Shown here one piece after another: positions 9,540-17,968 of a DNA stretch of 64,000 bases. The notes under the pieces were generated by a model. It was not told where the DNA came from and ran no database searches. It was given only the letters and a program-made list of their open reading frames with translations. Made by a program: the position numbers and the translations under genes. This DNA comes from Taibaiella sp. (GTDB lineage: Bacteria; Bacteroidota; Bacteroidia; Chitinophagales; Chitinophagaceae), in assembly GCA_013815385.1 (NCBI GenBank), contig JACDGL010000003.1:1-64000 (forward strand). Direction: 5' to 3'. The first letter of the stretch is position 1, and every line of letters begins with the position of its first letter.

Positions 9540-10157
9540 TGCAACGTGCTTGCGAAGAGGCTCTGCTACGAAGCCCACCTACCCAAGGCAGGCAATCTCG
9601 CCATAACACGAGAAAAGTCCGGTACCACAGCAGCAACCCAGCCCAATCAGGGCTCCCTGCAGGCAGCAAGCGGTAATCGCTGGCCTGCTGCCCTTTTTTG
9701 TTACTTTTTTGGGCAAGCAAAAAAGTAAAGAACAACACAAGCACATAACATAAACACACAACGTCATTGCGAGGAGGCTTTGCGACGAAGCAATCTTGCG
9801 ACAACACGAGAAAAGCCCGGCACCACAGCAGCACCCCAGCCCCATCAGGGAACCCCGCAGGCAGCAAGCGGTAATCGCTGGCCTGCTGCCCTTTTTTGTT
9901 ACTTTTTTGGGCAAGCAAAAAAGTAAAGAACAACACAAGCACATAACACAAACACACAACGTCATTGCGAGGAGGCTTTGCAACGAAGCAACCTCGCAAT
10001 AACACAAGAAAAGGCCCAGCACCACAGCAGCAACTCAGCCCAATCAGGGAACCCCGCAGGCAGCAAGCGGTAATCGCTGGCCTGCTGCCCTTTTTTGTTA
10101 CTTTTTTGGGCAAGCAAAAAAGTAAAGAACAACACGTGCACATAACATAAACACATA
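9540..10157. repeat. Three tandem copies of a 198-bp intergenic repeat
   Basis: Copies run from about 9540 (diverged left part), 9762 and 9960, with a period of 198 bp between copies 2 and 3, ending near 10157. Each starts around CGTCATTGCGAGGAGGCTTT and carries two hairpins. The first is a bulged stem built on GGCAGCA/TGCTGCC (copy 1: 9662-9692). The second is a perfect 10-bp stem with an 8-nt loop (copy 1: 9701-9728). The right halves are nearly identical among copies; the left part of copy 1 is the most diverged. Open frames across it on both strands are artefacts of the repeat. The start matches the widespread GTCATTGCGAGGAG-type dispersed intergenic repeats. Confidence 0.9.
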
Positions 10158-10497
10158 CCCCCTCTCATTGTGGATATGTTTATTTGGAAACCCCTCGCCC
10201 ATAATAGTATATTGCAACCCTCACGTTCTTTGAAATATTGTACACCCTATCCAGTCATCCATAACCCCATCAGCTAATTAGCTAATCAGCCAATCAGCTA
10301 ATCGAAAAAAAACTTACCTTTTATGCACCCAAATGGAAGTATTATTAACCCTAAATGGAAGTAAAACCGCCCAGAATTAACCTTTTTCCGCACTAAATTA
10401 CCATATTTATAAAACTAATAACAGCCATAGTAGATAGTTACAGCCCGCGCTATCCACAAAAAGGTTAAGAACGCAGCATTTATTTACATTTTCTATC
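10157..10497. other. AT-rich gene-free stretch with short repeats
   Basis: No supported gene. At 10271-10303 the word GCTAATCAGC and variants recur in tandem. The 11-mer AAATGGAAGTA occurs at 10331-10341 and again at 10353-10363. AACCTTTTT near 10378 has its inverse near 10457. None can be tied to a function. Confidence 0.5.
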
Positions 10498-10521
10498 CGG
10501 AAACGGAAGTTTCCGTTTTTT
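10498..10521 (+). terminator. Intrinsic terminator directly upstream of the glycosyltransferase
   Basis: 7-bp stem CGGAAAC/GTTTCCG (10498-10504 with 10509-10515), GGAA loop, then six T on the plus strand. It ends 30 bp before the glycosyltransferase ATG with no plus-strand gene upstream for 4 kb. The T-run is absent on the other strand. Confidence 0.7.
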
Positions 10522-10535
10522 GAATTTTGAATTTT

Positions 10536-10543
10536 TACTTTTG
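10536..10543 (+). promoter_or_regulatory. Putative -7 box of the glycosyltransferase gene
   Basis: TACTTTTG matches TAnnTTTG and ends 8 bp before the ATG, predicting a transcript with almost no leader. A TTTG at 10519-10522 lies upstream but the 13-bp spacing is short. Confidence 0.45.
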
Positions 10544-10551
10544 ATTTCCCA

Positions 10552-11472
10552 ATGCCCGATACCCTCTCTATTCTCATTATCACCTACAACCGCCCTGCCG
10601 ACCTGCTGGAGTTGCTAAGGAATTTATCCACACAGCAGCGCCTCGATGAGGTACTGGAAGAGGTACTGATATTAAACAACGCCTCCGGTATATCTTATAA
10701 AGAGGTGGAAGAGTATATCGCTGCCACACCCCGCCTGAAGGCCACATATACTTACGCTGATACTAATTGGGGAGTAGCCCGTGGCCGCAACATACTCATG
10801 CAGCAAGCAAAAGGGTCTGTATTCCTCACCATTGATGATGACATGGTTTTTCCTGCCCCCGATGCTATTTACAACCTGGGGCAGTTATTCCATCAGCCAT
10901 TTTTTAAAGATGCGAATACTGGTATTATTACCTTCCGCGTTATCTACTTTGATACCAAAGAGGTCCAGCTATCAGCCTTCCCCCATAAGCAGTATGCTAA
11001 ATATGTGGCAAAGCAGCAATTCCTTACCGCCCAGTTCGCCGGCGGTGCTAACATCATGAAGCGCGAAGTAATAGCAAAGGCTGGCCTCTTTCCTGTAGAC
11101 TTCCAATACGGCATGGAAGAGTACGATCTGCTGTACCGTGCGCTCAGTGCAGGGTACACCCTCGGCTACGATGGCTCTGTAACGGTAGAGCATAAGGAGT
11201 CTCCGCTTGGCAGGCAGGCCGGTTACAAAAAGCTGCAGATGCAGTGGGTCAATAAATCAAAGGTGGCATGGCGTTACCTGCCGTTTGTATACTTCGTTGG
11301 TACAGCGGTAGCATGGAGCTTTCAGTATCTGAAGGTCTCCCGTGGGCATATCGGTACCTGGCTGCAAACATGGCTGCAGATACTGCGCATACCATTCACA
11401 GAAAAACGCCATGTAGTAAGTAAACAGACAATACAATACCTGCGCCGTGTGGAGGCACGCCTCTGGTTCTAG
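10552..11472 (+). CDS. Family 2 glycosyltransferase
   Basis: A 306-residue GT-A fold glycosyltransferase that probably moves a sugar from a nucleotide donor to a surface glycan. The nucleotide-binding start LSILIITYNRP is at residues 5-15. The GVARGRN loop precedes the metal-binding DDD at 95-97. The acceptor-side segment GGANIMKR (164-171) precedes the ED-type motif MEEYD (188-192), and His214 follows. A hydrophobic stretch at about 243-258 may anchor it to the inner membrane. It stands alone on the plus strand, convergent with the DUF4159 gene, which its 3' end overlaps by 4 bp. Donor and acceptor are unknown. Confidence 0.88.
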   Translation: MPDTLSILIITYNRPADLLELLRNLSTQQRLDEVLEEVLILNNASGISYKEVEEYIAATPRLKATYTYADTNWGVARGRNILMQQAKGSVFLTIDDDMVFPAPDAIYNLGQLFHQPFFKDANTGIITFRVIYFDTKEVQLSAFPHKQYAKYVAKQQFLTAQFAGGANIMKREVIAKAGLFPVDFQYGMEEYDLLYRALSAGYTLGYDGSVTVEHKESPLGRQAGYKKLQMQWVNKSKVAWRYLPFVYFVGTAVAWSFQYLKVSRGHIGTWLQTWLQILRIPFTEKRHVVSKQTIQYLRRVEARLWF

Positions 11473-12131
11473 ATCCCCTTCAGGAAAACATATTGTATCA
11501 GGTTGGCGCCCATTTGCAAGGCAGCTATATGTTTCTCAGCAGGGTCTTTATGCACATCATAGTCTTCCCAGCCATCGCCCAAATCGGTCTCATAGCTGTA
11601 GAAGCAAACCAGTCGTCCATTGTATATCAGCCCATATCCCTTAGGTGGCTTGTTATCATGCTCATGGATCTTGGGCAGTCCATTAGCAAAATTATATTTC
11701 TGGTGATATATCGGATGGCTGAAAGGAAGCTCCACCAATGTCAATTCCGGGAACACTTTTTTTAACGCAGGGCGCACATAAGGATCCAGCCCATAATTAT
11801 CATCAATATGCAGAAACCCACCACCTTCCAGATACTTACGCAGGTTCTGTGCCTCAGCATCACTGAGCGCCCAGCGCCCATGTCCCGTCATATGTATGAA
11901 GGGATAATTAAAAATATCCGGGCTTCCCACCTCTACCTCTGCCTGCTTTGTATCCAGGTCGGTATGCAGCTGCTCGTTGCAGAATGTTGCCAGGTTCTTC
12001 AGCGAGGTTGGGTTGGCGTACCAGTCGCCTCCACCATTATATACCAGCAGTGCCAGTTTCATATTCTGCGCAGCCACGGCCTGGCTTACCAGCACTCCTA
12101 ATACTACTAACCAATATTTCATCCTATCCAT
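11469..12131 (-). CDS. Exported DUF4159 domain protein
   Basis: A 220-residue protein with a signal peptide (residues 1-21, WLVVLGVLVSQAVAAQ) followed by one DUF4159 domain. This family is thought to have a glutamine-amidotransferase-like fold. Visible family marks are NGGGDWYANP (32-41), FIHMTGHG (78-85), GGGFLHIDDNYG (103-114) and a final amphipathic segment. Function is unknown. The start overlaps the rsmE stop by 8 bp; an alternative ATG three codons downstream (12122) is equally possible. With rsmE it forms a translationally coupled pair. It ends convergently against the glycosyltransferase. Confidence 0.8.
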   Translation of the reverse strand: MDRMKYWLVVLGVLVSQAVAAQNMKLALLVYNGGGDWYANPTSLKNLATFCNEQLHTDLDTKQAEVEVGSPDIFNYPFIHMTGHGRWALSDAEAQNLRKYLEGGGFLHIDDNYGLDPYVRPALKKVFPELTLVELPFSHPIYHQKYNFANGLPKIHEHDNKPPKGYGLIYNGRLVCFYSYETDLGDGWEDYDVHKDPAEKHIAALQMGANLIQYVFLKGI

Positions 12132-12846
12132 TGTTCACCATGTTAAAATACGCACACACCGCTATTGCCGCCGTTTCAGTCCGCAGCCTGTTCTTCCCCA
12201 GTGATACAGGAACATATCCCTGCGATACGCACAAATTTACTTCCTCCTGTGTAAAGTCACCTTCGGGCCCTATCATTATCACTGCATCTTTAGCGGCCTT
12301 CAAAACATCATTAAATCCTACCTTCTTTGCATCCTCCGCACAGTGCGCTATAAACTTCTCCGATGTGGATGAGTGTATTCCAATTGCTTGCAGCAAAGAC
12401 ATTCCGTCGTGTAGTTCCGGCAAAAAATATTGTTGCGATTGCAACATAGCCGATACCAGTATATTCCGCCATCGGTCGTACCTATTGCTTTCCCGTTCAG
12501 TACGGGTCACCAGCAAAGGGGTAATGCTTGCTGCACCTAATTCTGTAGCTTTCTCCAGCAGCCACTCATTTCGACTTGCATTTTTTGTAAACGCAACACA
12601 TAGGTGCAACGCACCACCTTTACGCGTATGGGTATCTACCTCCTGTATGTTAACCGAACAGCGTTTCTTATCTGTGGTAGTTATAGCAGCAGTGGCAGCA
12701 AGTCCATTCCCATTTACCAGGGCTATCTGGTTACCTTGCTTCATTCGCAATACGTTCACTACATGCCGGGCGGTGTCTTCCTGTAAAGAAACAGCATCTC
12801 CCTTCCGGAAAATGCCATCATAATAAAACTGTGGTAATGATGCCAT
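12124..12846 (-). CDS. rsmE: 16S rRNA (uracil-1498-N3)-methyltransferase
   Basis: SAM-dependent SPOUT-class enzyme that methylates U1498 of 16S rRNA in the 30S decoding region. About 240 residues: an N-terminal PUA-like RNA-binding domain (FYYDGIF, HVVNVLRMKQGNQI), then the trefoil-knot SAM site with MIGPEGDFTQEEV and SLGKNRLRTETAAI. I place the start at the ATG at 12846. The frame extends back to a TTG at 12855, but MASLPQFYYDG fits the family start. It overlaps the DUF4159 gene and lies 26 bp downstream of the sigma factor stop region, on the same strand. Confidence 0.93.
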   Translation of the reverse strand: MASLPQFYYDGIFRKGDAVSLQEDTARHVVNVLRMKQGNQIALVNGNGLAATAAITTTDKKRCSVNIQEVDTHTRKGGALHLCVAFTKNASRNEWLLEKATELGAASITPLLVTRTERESNRYDRWRNILVSAMLQSQQYFLPELHDGMSLLQAIGIHSSTSEKFIAHCAEDAKKVGFNDVLKAAKDAVIMIGPEGDFTQEEVNLCVSQGYVPVSLGKNRLRTETAAIAVCAYFNMVNNG

Positions 12847-12872
12847 CAGCACCAAATTAAATCAAAATGCTG

Positions 12873-13454
12873 TTAGCGCAATACTAATTGTTTTTCTGTT
12901 ATCAGCTTGCGCAGGTTGATAAGTGCATAGCGCATACGGCCCAGGGCTGTATTAATGCTTACCCCCGTTATATCTGCAATCTCCTTAAAGCTAAGATCAC
13001 CATACATACGCATTATGATTACCTCCCGCTGTTCTTCCGGTAATGTTTCTATCAGGTGGCGCACACTGCCATCTACCTGGCGCTGCTCCATCACTTCCGC
13101 TGCATTGGCCACAGGTGGCAGCAGATACGAAATATCGCTGCCATCAGGCATGGTAACCGGCACTTGCTGCCTAACCCGCCTGAAATGGTCCATACATAGA
13201 TTATGAGATACCCTTATAGCCCACGGCAGAAATTTACCTTGTTCCGAGTAGCGGCCATCACGTATGGTCTTTATCATCTTCAGGAAAGCATCCTGAAATA
13301 TATCCTCGGCGAGGTATTTATCCTTCACCAGCATATAGATGGCTGTGTATATCTTGTCTTTGTACCGGTTTATCAGTACGGCCAAAGCATCCTCGTTGTT
13401 ACTAACAAAAGCGTGTATCAGTTCCGCATCGGAATACTGTTGAAAATGCTGCAT
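12873..13454 (-). CDS. ECF-type RNA polymerase sigma factor
   Basis: A 193-residue group 4 sigma factor. Region 2 spans about residues 24-95, including LAEDIFQDAFLKMI (48-61) for core binding and FLPWAIRVSHNLCMDHFRR (75-93) for -10 recognition and melting. Region 4 spans 130-183, with the helix-turn-helix LSFKEIADITGVSINTALGR. Overall it resembles the Bacteroidota SigP-like ECF factors that in Porphyromonas control T9SS genes; that resemblance is from memory, not a search. No anti-sigma gene is adjacent, which is normal for that group. The next genes on the strand are rsmE and the DUF4159 protein. Confidence 0.93.
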   Translation of the reverse strand: MQHFQQYSDAELIHAFVSNNEDALAVLINRYKDKIYTAIYMLVKDKYLAEDIFQDAFLKMIKTIRDGRYSEQGKFLPWAIRVSHNLCMDHFRRVRQQVPVTMPDGSDISYLLPPVANAAEVMEQRQVDGSVRHLIETLPEEQREVIIMRMYGDLSFKEIADITGVSINTALGRMRYALINLRKLITEKQLVLR

Positions 13455-13791
13455 AAACTTCTACCTTTTTTTAAACGTTACGTACAGATGACGCCATGTT
13501 TAGGGAAAGACTGGTTAGGTAGAGGTTGGTTCTATATGCAATTAATTAAGATTATTACTAAATGAATAAGTTGCAAACAAGTTAAAAAATAGGCAAAAAC
13601 CAAATTATTTCTTTTTTGCCTGCACAATATAGACGCAGATCATTAACAAAAGGTTGGTAATTAATTACATATTTATTTTTAAAATTCAAATAACTACATA
13701 CAAGTGTGCCCCTGCATGATACACAAACCTTCACCCTGTCTATGTTACTTATTATTCAAGGCCATTAAATTATTAAAGTCTGCAAACAAAA
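13455..13791. other. Intergenic region upstream of the sigma factor gene
   Basis: About 340 bp, AT-rich, with no supported gene. It should hold the sigma-factor promoter; no exact TAnnTTTG box was seen on the minus strand. One terminator-like hairpin lies inside it. Confidence 0.5.
13591..13621 (-). terminator. Second terminator-like hairpin after the dcw cluster
   Basis: 9-bp AT-rich stem (13591-13599 with 13613-13621), 13-nt loop. It is followed on the minus strand by ATTTTTTAAC. It sits between the ftsZ terminator and the sigma factor gene and could catch read-through. Confidence 0.4.
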
Positions 13792-13815
13792 GCTCCGGCT
13801 TAGAAAAGCCGGAGC
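13792..13815 (-). terminator. Terminator at the end of the dcw cluster
   Basis: Perfect 10-bp GC-rich stem (GCTCCGGCTT/AAGCCGGAGC) with a 4-nt loop, followed on the minus strand by TTTTGTTTG. It begins 34 bp after the ftsZ stop. Confidence 0.85.
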
Positions 13816-13849
13816 GTACAATATGAATAAAAACAACAAAAGAGAAACA

Positions 13850-15484
13850 TTAATCAGGCTTCTGGCCGTCAAGAAAAGTATTTATAGTTTGTATAGAAGC
13901 TTTATTCTGACTGCTCTGATCATTCATCCCTACACTATAACCGCTATAAAACACATCAGATGAGGCAACGGAATCATCAAGCTTTACATTCTTACGCACA
14001 TACGCAGGTACATTCTCATGGTCATCGCCACCCTCCGTAGCCTTAATATTAAAGCTCATCCTCCGCAAGCGTTCTGCGCGTTCTTCCAGTGATCTTTTTT
14101 GGTCTTCAAACCTTCTTTTCTCTTCCAGTTCATCTGTGGTCAGCACATGCTCGCCTATCTTCACCGCAGGTGTCTGCTCCTTAGTATGATCCTCATTTTT
14201 TATTACCAGCTGCAATGTTGGGAAAGCATTTTCTTCTTTTGCAGGTTCTTTTTCTTCAATTACTATTTCCTGCATTTCCAGGGTAACGATCTCTTTTGGC
14301 TGGGATGGTTGCTGCTGGTCTACAGGGAACATTGGTTTAATGTCGTACACTGTTTTATTAGCTACAGGCATCTCCACCAGCAAGGGCGACATTGCATTCT
14401 GTATTGTTTCAGAAGCCTGCTGTACCGGGGCAGATTTCACGGCTGTTGTATGCTCCCCAAGCTTTACAAATATTTTTTCAGGCTCGTTGTTTTTCATTGG
14501 CATTTCAACAGTGATCTGTTTGTGGTTAAAACCTGTAGCGATTACAGTAACCGATATCCTGTCTCCAAGATTAGGATCGTGACCCATACCGAGTATCACA
14601 TCGCAATTATCACCGGCCTGCTGCTGTACAAAAGCCTGTATTGCTTCCGCTTCATCCATTGTGTGCTCAAATTCACCTGCGGCGGAAGTTATATTCAGCA
14701 GCAGCCATTTAGCACCGCTTATATCATTATCATTCAGCAATGGCGAATTGAGTGCCTGCTCTACTGCATGCAATGCACGGTTCTCGCCTGCAACTGTTGC
14801 GCTACCAAGTATAGCGACACCGCCGTTTTTCATTACCGTGCACACATCGGCAAAGTCAACGTTTATCTGGCCGGTAGTAGTTATAACATCGGTGATACAT
14901 TTGGCAGCGGTTGCCAGTATATCATCTGCCTTTGCAAATGCCTGTGTAAAGGGCAGATTGCCAAATTGCTGGCGCAGCTTATCATTTGATATGATCAGGA
15001 TCGTATCAACATGTTCGCGCATACGGTCTATACCATCCTGAGCCTGCTTCATACGCTTACGGCCTTCGTAGGTAAATGGTGTAGTAACAATGCCTACTGT
15101 AAGTATACCAAGATCGCGGCATATTTTAGATACTACAGGGGCACCGCCCGTACCTGTACCGCCGCCCATACCGGCTGTTACAAACGCCATACGGGTATTT
15201 ACTTTCAATATCTTGGTTATGTCGTCAAAACTTTCTTCGCTTGCCTGCTTGCCTATCTCCGGATTAGCACCAGCGCCAAGGCCTTGTGTAAGGTGTGGGC
15301 CCAACTGTATCTTGTTAGCAACCGGGCTCAGCGCAAGCGCTTGTGAGTCAGTATTACATACTACAAAGTCCACCCCCTCTATGCCCAGGTCATGCATGTA
15401 ATTAACGGCGTTTCCGCCACCGCCACCTACGCCTATCACTTTTATGATTGACGATTGATTTTTTGGAATTTCAAAATGTATCAT
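13850..15484 (-). CDS. ftsZ: Cell division protein FtsZ
   Basis: Tubulin-like GTPase that polymerises into the Z-ring. The N-terminal GTPase domain has VIGVGGGGGNAVN (residues 16-28), NTDSQAL (44-50) and the tubulin signature GMGGGTGTGGAP (105-116). The T7-loop NVDFADV is also present. The globular part ends near residue 320. A roughly 200-residue charged, Glu-rich linker follows, with a coiled-coil-like stretch (EEKRRFEDQKRSLEERAE). The C-terminal peptide INTFLDGQKPD is a recognisable but diverged form of the FtsA-binding tail. At 544 residues it is much longer than E. coli FtsZ (383), as is usual in Bacteroidota. It is the last gene of the cluster. Confidence 0.98.
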   Translation of the reverse strand: MIHFEIPKNQSSIIKVIGVGGGGGNAVNYMHDLGIEGVDFVVCNTDSQALALSPVANKIQLGPHLTQGLGAGANPEIGKQASEESFDDITKILKVNTRMAFVTAGMGGGTGTGGAPVVSKICRDLGILTVGIVTTPFTYEGRKRMKQAQDGIDRMREHVDTILIISNDKLRQQFGNLPFTQAFAKADDILATAAKCITDVITTTGQINVDFADVCTVMKNGGVAILGSATVAGENRALHAVEQALNSPLLNDNDISGAKWLLLNITSAAGEFEHTMDEAEAIQAFVQQQAGDNCDVILGMGHDPNLGDRISVTVIATGFNHKQITVEMPMKNNEPEKIFVKLGEHTTAVKSAPVQQASETIQNAMSPLLVEMPVANKTVYDIKPMFPVDQQQPSQPKEIVTLEMQEIVIEEKEPAKEENAFPTLQLVIKNEDHTKEQTPAVKIGEHVLTTDELEEKRRFEDQKRSLEERAERLRRMSFNIKATEGGDDHENVPAYVRKNVKLDDSVASSDVFYSGYSVGMNDQSSQNKASIQTINTFLDGQKPD

Positions 15485-15557
15485 GTGCTTTTGCTTTTGG
15501 GTTAGTAAAAGTTAATTATGGTTAGTTGTGAGGTTATTATAAAATTGATCGTGATTT

Positions 15558-16970
15558 TTATTCTATTTCCTGATCTTCCACTTCTTCAAATATGCGCATG
15601 AATTTACCTTTCAGGCCATCAAACAAACGCTTCAGGTTTTCATTTCGGCGCTTATTTTTACCGCTTACCGCTTCACTTTCCTCATATGCCTCTTCAGGTA
15701 CTATCTGTGCCTGTGCCGCTGCATCTGCTATTGCCTGCACTTCTTCTTCAGCAAGATGTATATAGTTGCCGCCTTCGCCTGCCATGCGTACACGCCCATT
15801 CTCAAAATCATGGTAACCGCGCAGTATCAAACCTATACAGGTTGCATATGTTGGGTTCATCAGTTTGTCTTCGAAATCGTGCCCACCGGCCAGGTGTTCG
15901 TTAGGGTAACCTATACGGGCCCCCATGCCGGTTATATACTCTGTAAGCTGAATAATATGCTTCAACTGGGCACCACCACCTGTAAGGATGATACCGCCGT
16001 ATAAGCGTTTATCCAGTTCCACTTGCTTCAGGTGATACAATACGTAATCCAGTATCTCCTGCATGCGCGCCTGTATAATATGCGCCAGGTTCTTTACAGA
16101 AATTTCTTTAGGTGGCAATCCACGTAGGCCGGGGATAGTGATGTATGCATTGGCATTTGCTTCATCGGCAAGTGCAGTGCCAAACTGTACTTTCATCTGC
16201 TCTGCCTGCGCACGCAATACGCCAAGGCCGTTTCGTATATCATTGGTGATATTGACTCCTGCATAGGGTATTACCGCTGTATGCTTTAAGATGCCGTCAT
16301 AAAACACGGCCATATCTGTAGTACCACCTCCTATATCCACTATAGCCACGCCAGCTTCCAGATCTTCTTCATTCATTACAGCAGCGGCAGATGCCAGTGG
16401 CTGTAATACCAGGTCGCGTGTATTCAGCTTCGCTTTATCAACACACCGTTTTATATTCCGTATCGCATTCCTGTCGGCTGTGATGATGTGAAAGTTGGCA
16501 CCGATCTTTACACCGCTCATCCCTATAGGATCCAGCACATATCCTGTATTATCCACAGTAAAATCCTGCGGTATAATATCAATGATCTGGTCGCCAGCAG
16601 GTATGTAGGTTTTATACTGATCACGTACCAGCAATTCTATATCTTCTTTTCCGATTTCCTCATCCATCTTTACCCGTACTCTGTCACCACGGGTTTGCAG
16701 GCTTTTAATATGCTGTCCCGCTATACCTACATACACTTCCTTTACCTCCAGCTTCGGGTTCGATTGCAAGCATTTTTCTATAGCCATTTCTATAGAGCGG
16801 ATACATTGCTCAATATTGAGTACCACACCATGACTAACCCCAGCAGATTCAGCCCGCCCATACCCAAGTATTTCCAACTTGCCGTACTCGTTCTTTCTGC
16901 CGGCTATGGCTACAACTTTTGTAGTACCTATATCCAGGCCAACAATAATGGGTTGTTCTTTTTTGTTCAT
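15558..16970 (-). CDS. ftsA: Cell division protein FtsA
   Basis: Actin-like ATPase that ties FtsZ filaments to the inner membrane and recruits later divisome proteins. The 470-residue protein shows the phosphate-1 motif GLDIGTTKVV (11-20), phosphate-2 VDIGGGTTDMAVF, and the adenosine motif LTGGGAQLK. The SHS2 1C domain lies between the first two. Near the C-terminus an amphipathic segment (LKRLFDGLKGKFMRIFEEV) is the expected membrane-targeting helix, after a variable linker that makes the protein longer than E. coli FtsA (420). The start overlaps the ftsQ stop by 4 bp; 73 bp separate it from ftsZ. Confidence 0.97.
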   Translation of the reverse strand: MNKKEQPIIVGLDIGTTKVVAIAGRKNEYGKLEILGYGRAESAGVSHGVVLNIEQCIRSIEMAIEKCLQSNPKLEVKEVYVGIAGQHIKSLQTRGDRVRVKMDEEIGKEDIELLVRDQYKTYIPAGDQIIDIIPQDFTVDNTGYVLDPIGMSGVKIGANFHIITADRNAIRNIKRCVDKAKLNTRDLVLQPLASAAAVMNEEDLEAGVAIVDIGGGTTDMAVFYDGILKHTAVIPYAGVNITNDIRNGLGVLRAQAEQMKVQFGTALADEANANAYITIPGLRGLPPKEISVKNLAHIIQARMQEILDYVLYHLKQVELDKRLYGGIILTGGGAQLKHIIQLTEYITGMGARIGYPNEHLAGGHDFEDKLMNPTYATCIGLILRGYHDFENGRVRMAGEGGNYIHLAEEEVQAIADAAAQAQIVPEEAYEESEAVSGKNKRRNENLKRLFDGLKGKFMRIFEEVEDQEIE

Positions 16971-17968
16971 ATTGTTTCCTTTTTAAAAGGTTTGTTGTTT
17001 TTATTACTCTTTTGTTGGTTGTTGTTCGTTTTTATATCTTCCTTCTTAACTGCATCTTTAGGCTGAAGTGGCTTTATTGCAGGTACTTTTGCCATACTTG
17101 TATCAGCGCCTTCTTTTTTAGCCCCTTCATCTATTACTGCCTTTACCCAATTCATGTTACTCATTGCCTTATCTACCGGGGCTTTCCATGCGAGCGCGGG
17201 CGATGCTACCACCTGGCCATTATAACGGAGGTCCAGTATTTCATATTTATCCCATCCCACCCTGTTCAGCACTTTCTTATAAAACAGGAACAGGCTCGCA
17301 AACTTGTCTTTCATATTACTGGTATCGCCCAGCAATATTCTTTGGTTACCTAGCACAGGAACTAATTCAAAAGAGCCTGTAGAATCCATTATTATCTGAG
17401 ACACCTGAGCACGCCAGAAAGTATCTTTCTCAATCTGTCTTACCAATGCTATTATCTGCGTTTTTACAGAGGCACCTGTACTGTCATTGTGCAACTCAGG
17501 TACATTGGTCACTACTGTTGTATAGTAAACATATCCTGATGAGAGCGGTAATGTTTTTAATGAAGTATCCAGGTAATAACTATTGCCATTTGCTTCAAAT
17601 ACCCTCGCTACAGGAACCCGCTGTACAATATTGACATGCATCTTATGTGTATTATCAACATATACCTGCGCATCGGCTACCCATGGATTAGCCAACACTA
17701 TATTTTCCATAGTATGTATATCCAGATTGCTCATGGTAAGGTGTGCCACATCTATATGCCTGCTAGCAATAAGCATATTCATTACGTCTCCCTTATTTAT
17801 AAAATGATATTTATTACCATTCTGTATATAGATATTGATACCTGTCAATTTTCTTTTATTTTCAATTTTAGATGCGCTCAGTATCCCCATAGTGCATGCA
17901 GTACAGGTAACCAACGTTACAAATACCTGTACTACCTTCCGGATCGATATTTTGCGCTTTTGGCTCAT
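16967..17968 (-). CDS. ftsQ: Cell division protein FtsQ
   Basis: Bitopic divisome protein that links the cytoplasmic ring to the periplasmic FtsL/FtsW/FtsI complex. The 333-residue protein has a short basic cytoplasmic tail, one transmembrane segment (about 11-29, VVQVFVTLVTCTACTMGIL) and a periplasmic POTRA-like domain (INKGDVMNML to NPWVADAQVYV). The beta domain follows with YYLDTSLKTLPLS. The last 60 residues are Lys/Asn-rich and low complexity (NNQQKSNKNNKPFKKE). POTRA residues are diverged, as usual for Bacteroidota FtsQ, so the call leans on the position between murC and ftsA as well as the sequence. It overlaps both neighbours by 4 bp. Confidence 0.9.
   Translation of the reverse strand: MSQKRKISIRKVVQVFVTLVTCTACTMGILSASKIENKRKLTGINIYIQNGNKYHFINKGDVMNMLIASRHIDVAHLTMSNLDIHTMENIVLANPWVADAQVYVDNTHKMHVNIVQRVPVARVFEANGNSYYLDTSLKTLPLSSGYVYYTTVVTNVPELHNDSTGASVKTQIIALVRQIEKDTFWRAQVSQIIMDSTGSFELVPVLGNQRILLGDTSNMKDKFASLFLFYKKVLNRVGWDKYEILDLRYNGQVVASPALAWKAPVDKAMSNMNWVKAVIDEGAKKEGADTSMAKVPAIKPLQPKDAVKKEDIKTNNNQQKSNKNNKPFKKETI

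Noticed and set aside
9529-10143. Minus-strand ORF of 204 codons with repeated LPKKVTKKGSRPAIT-like segments
   Set aside because: It is the translation of the tandem intergenic repeats; the same repeat gives frames on both strands, Cys-rich and without domain, signal or ribosome site.
10271-10303. Short GCTAATCAGC repeats, considered as a CRISPR or iteron
   Set aside because: Too short and irregular, no spacers, no cas or rep genes nearby.
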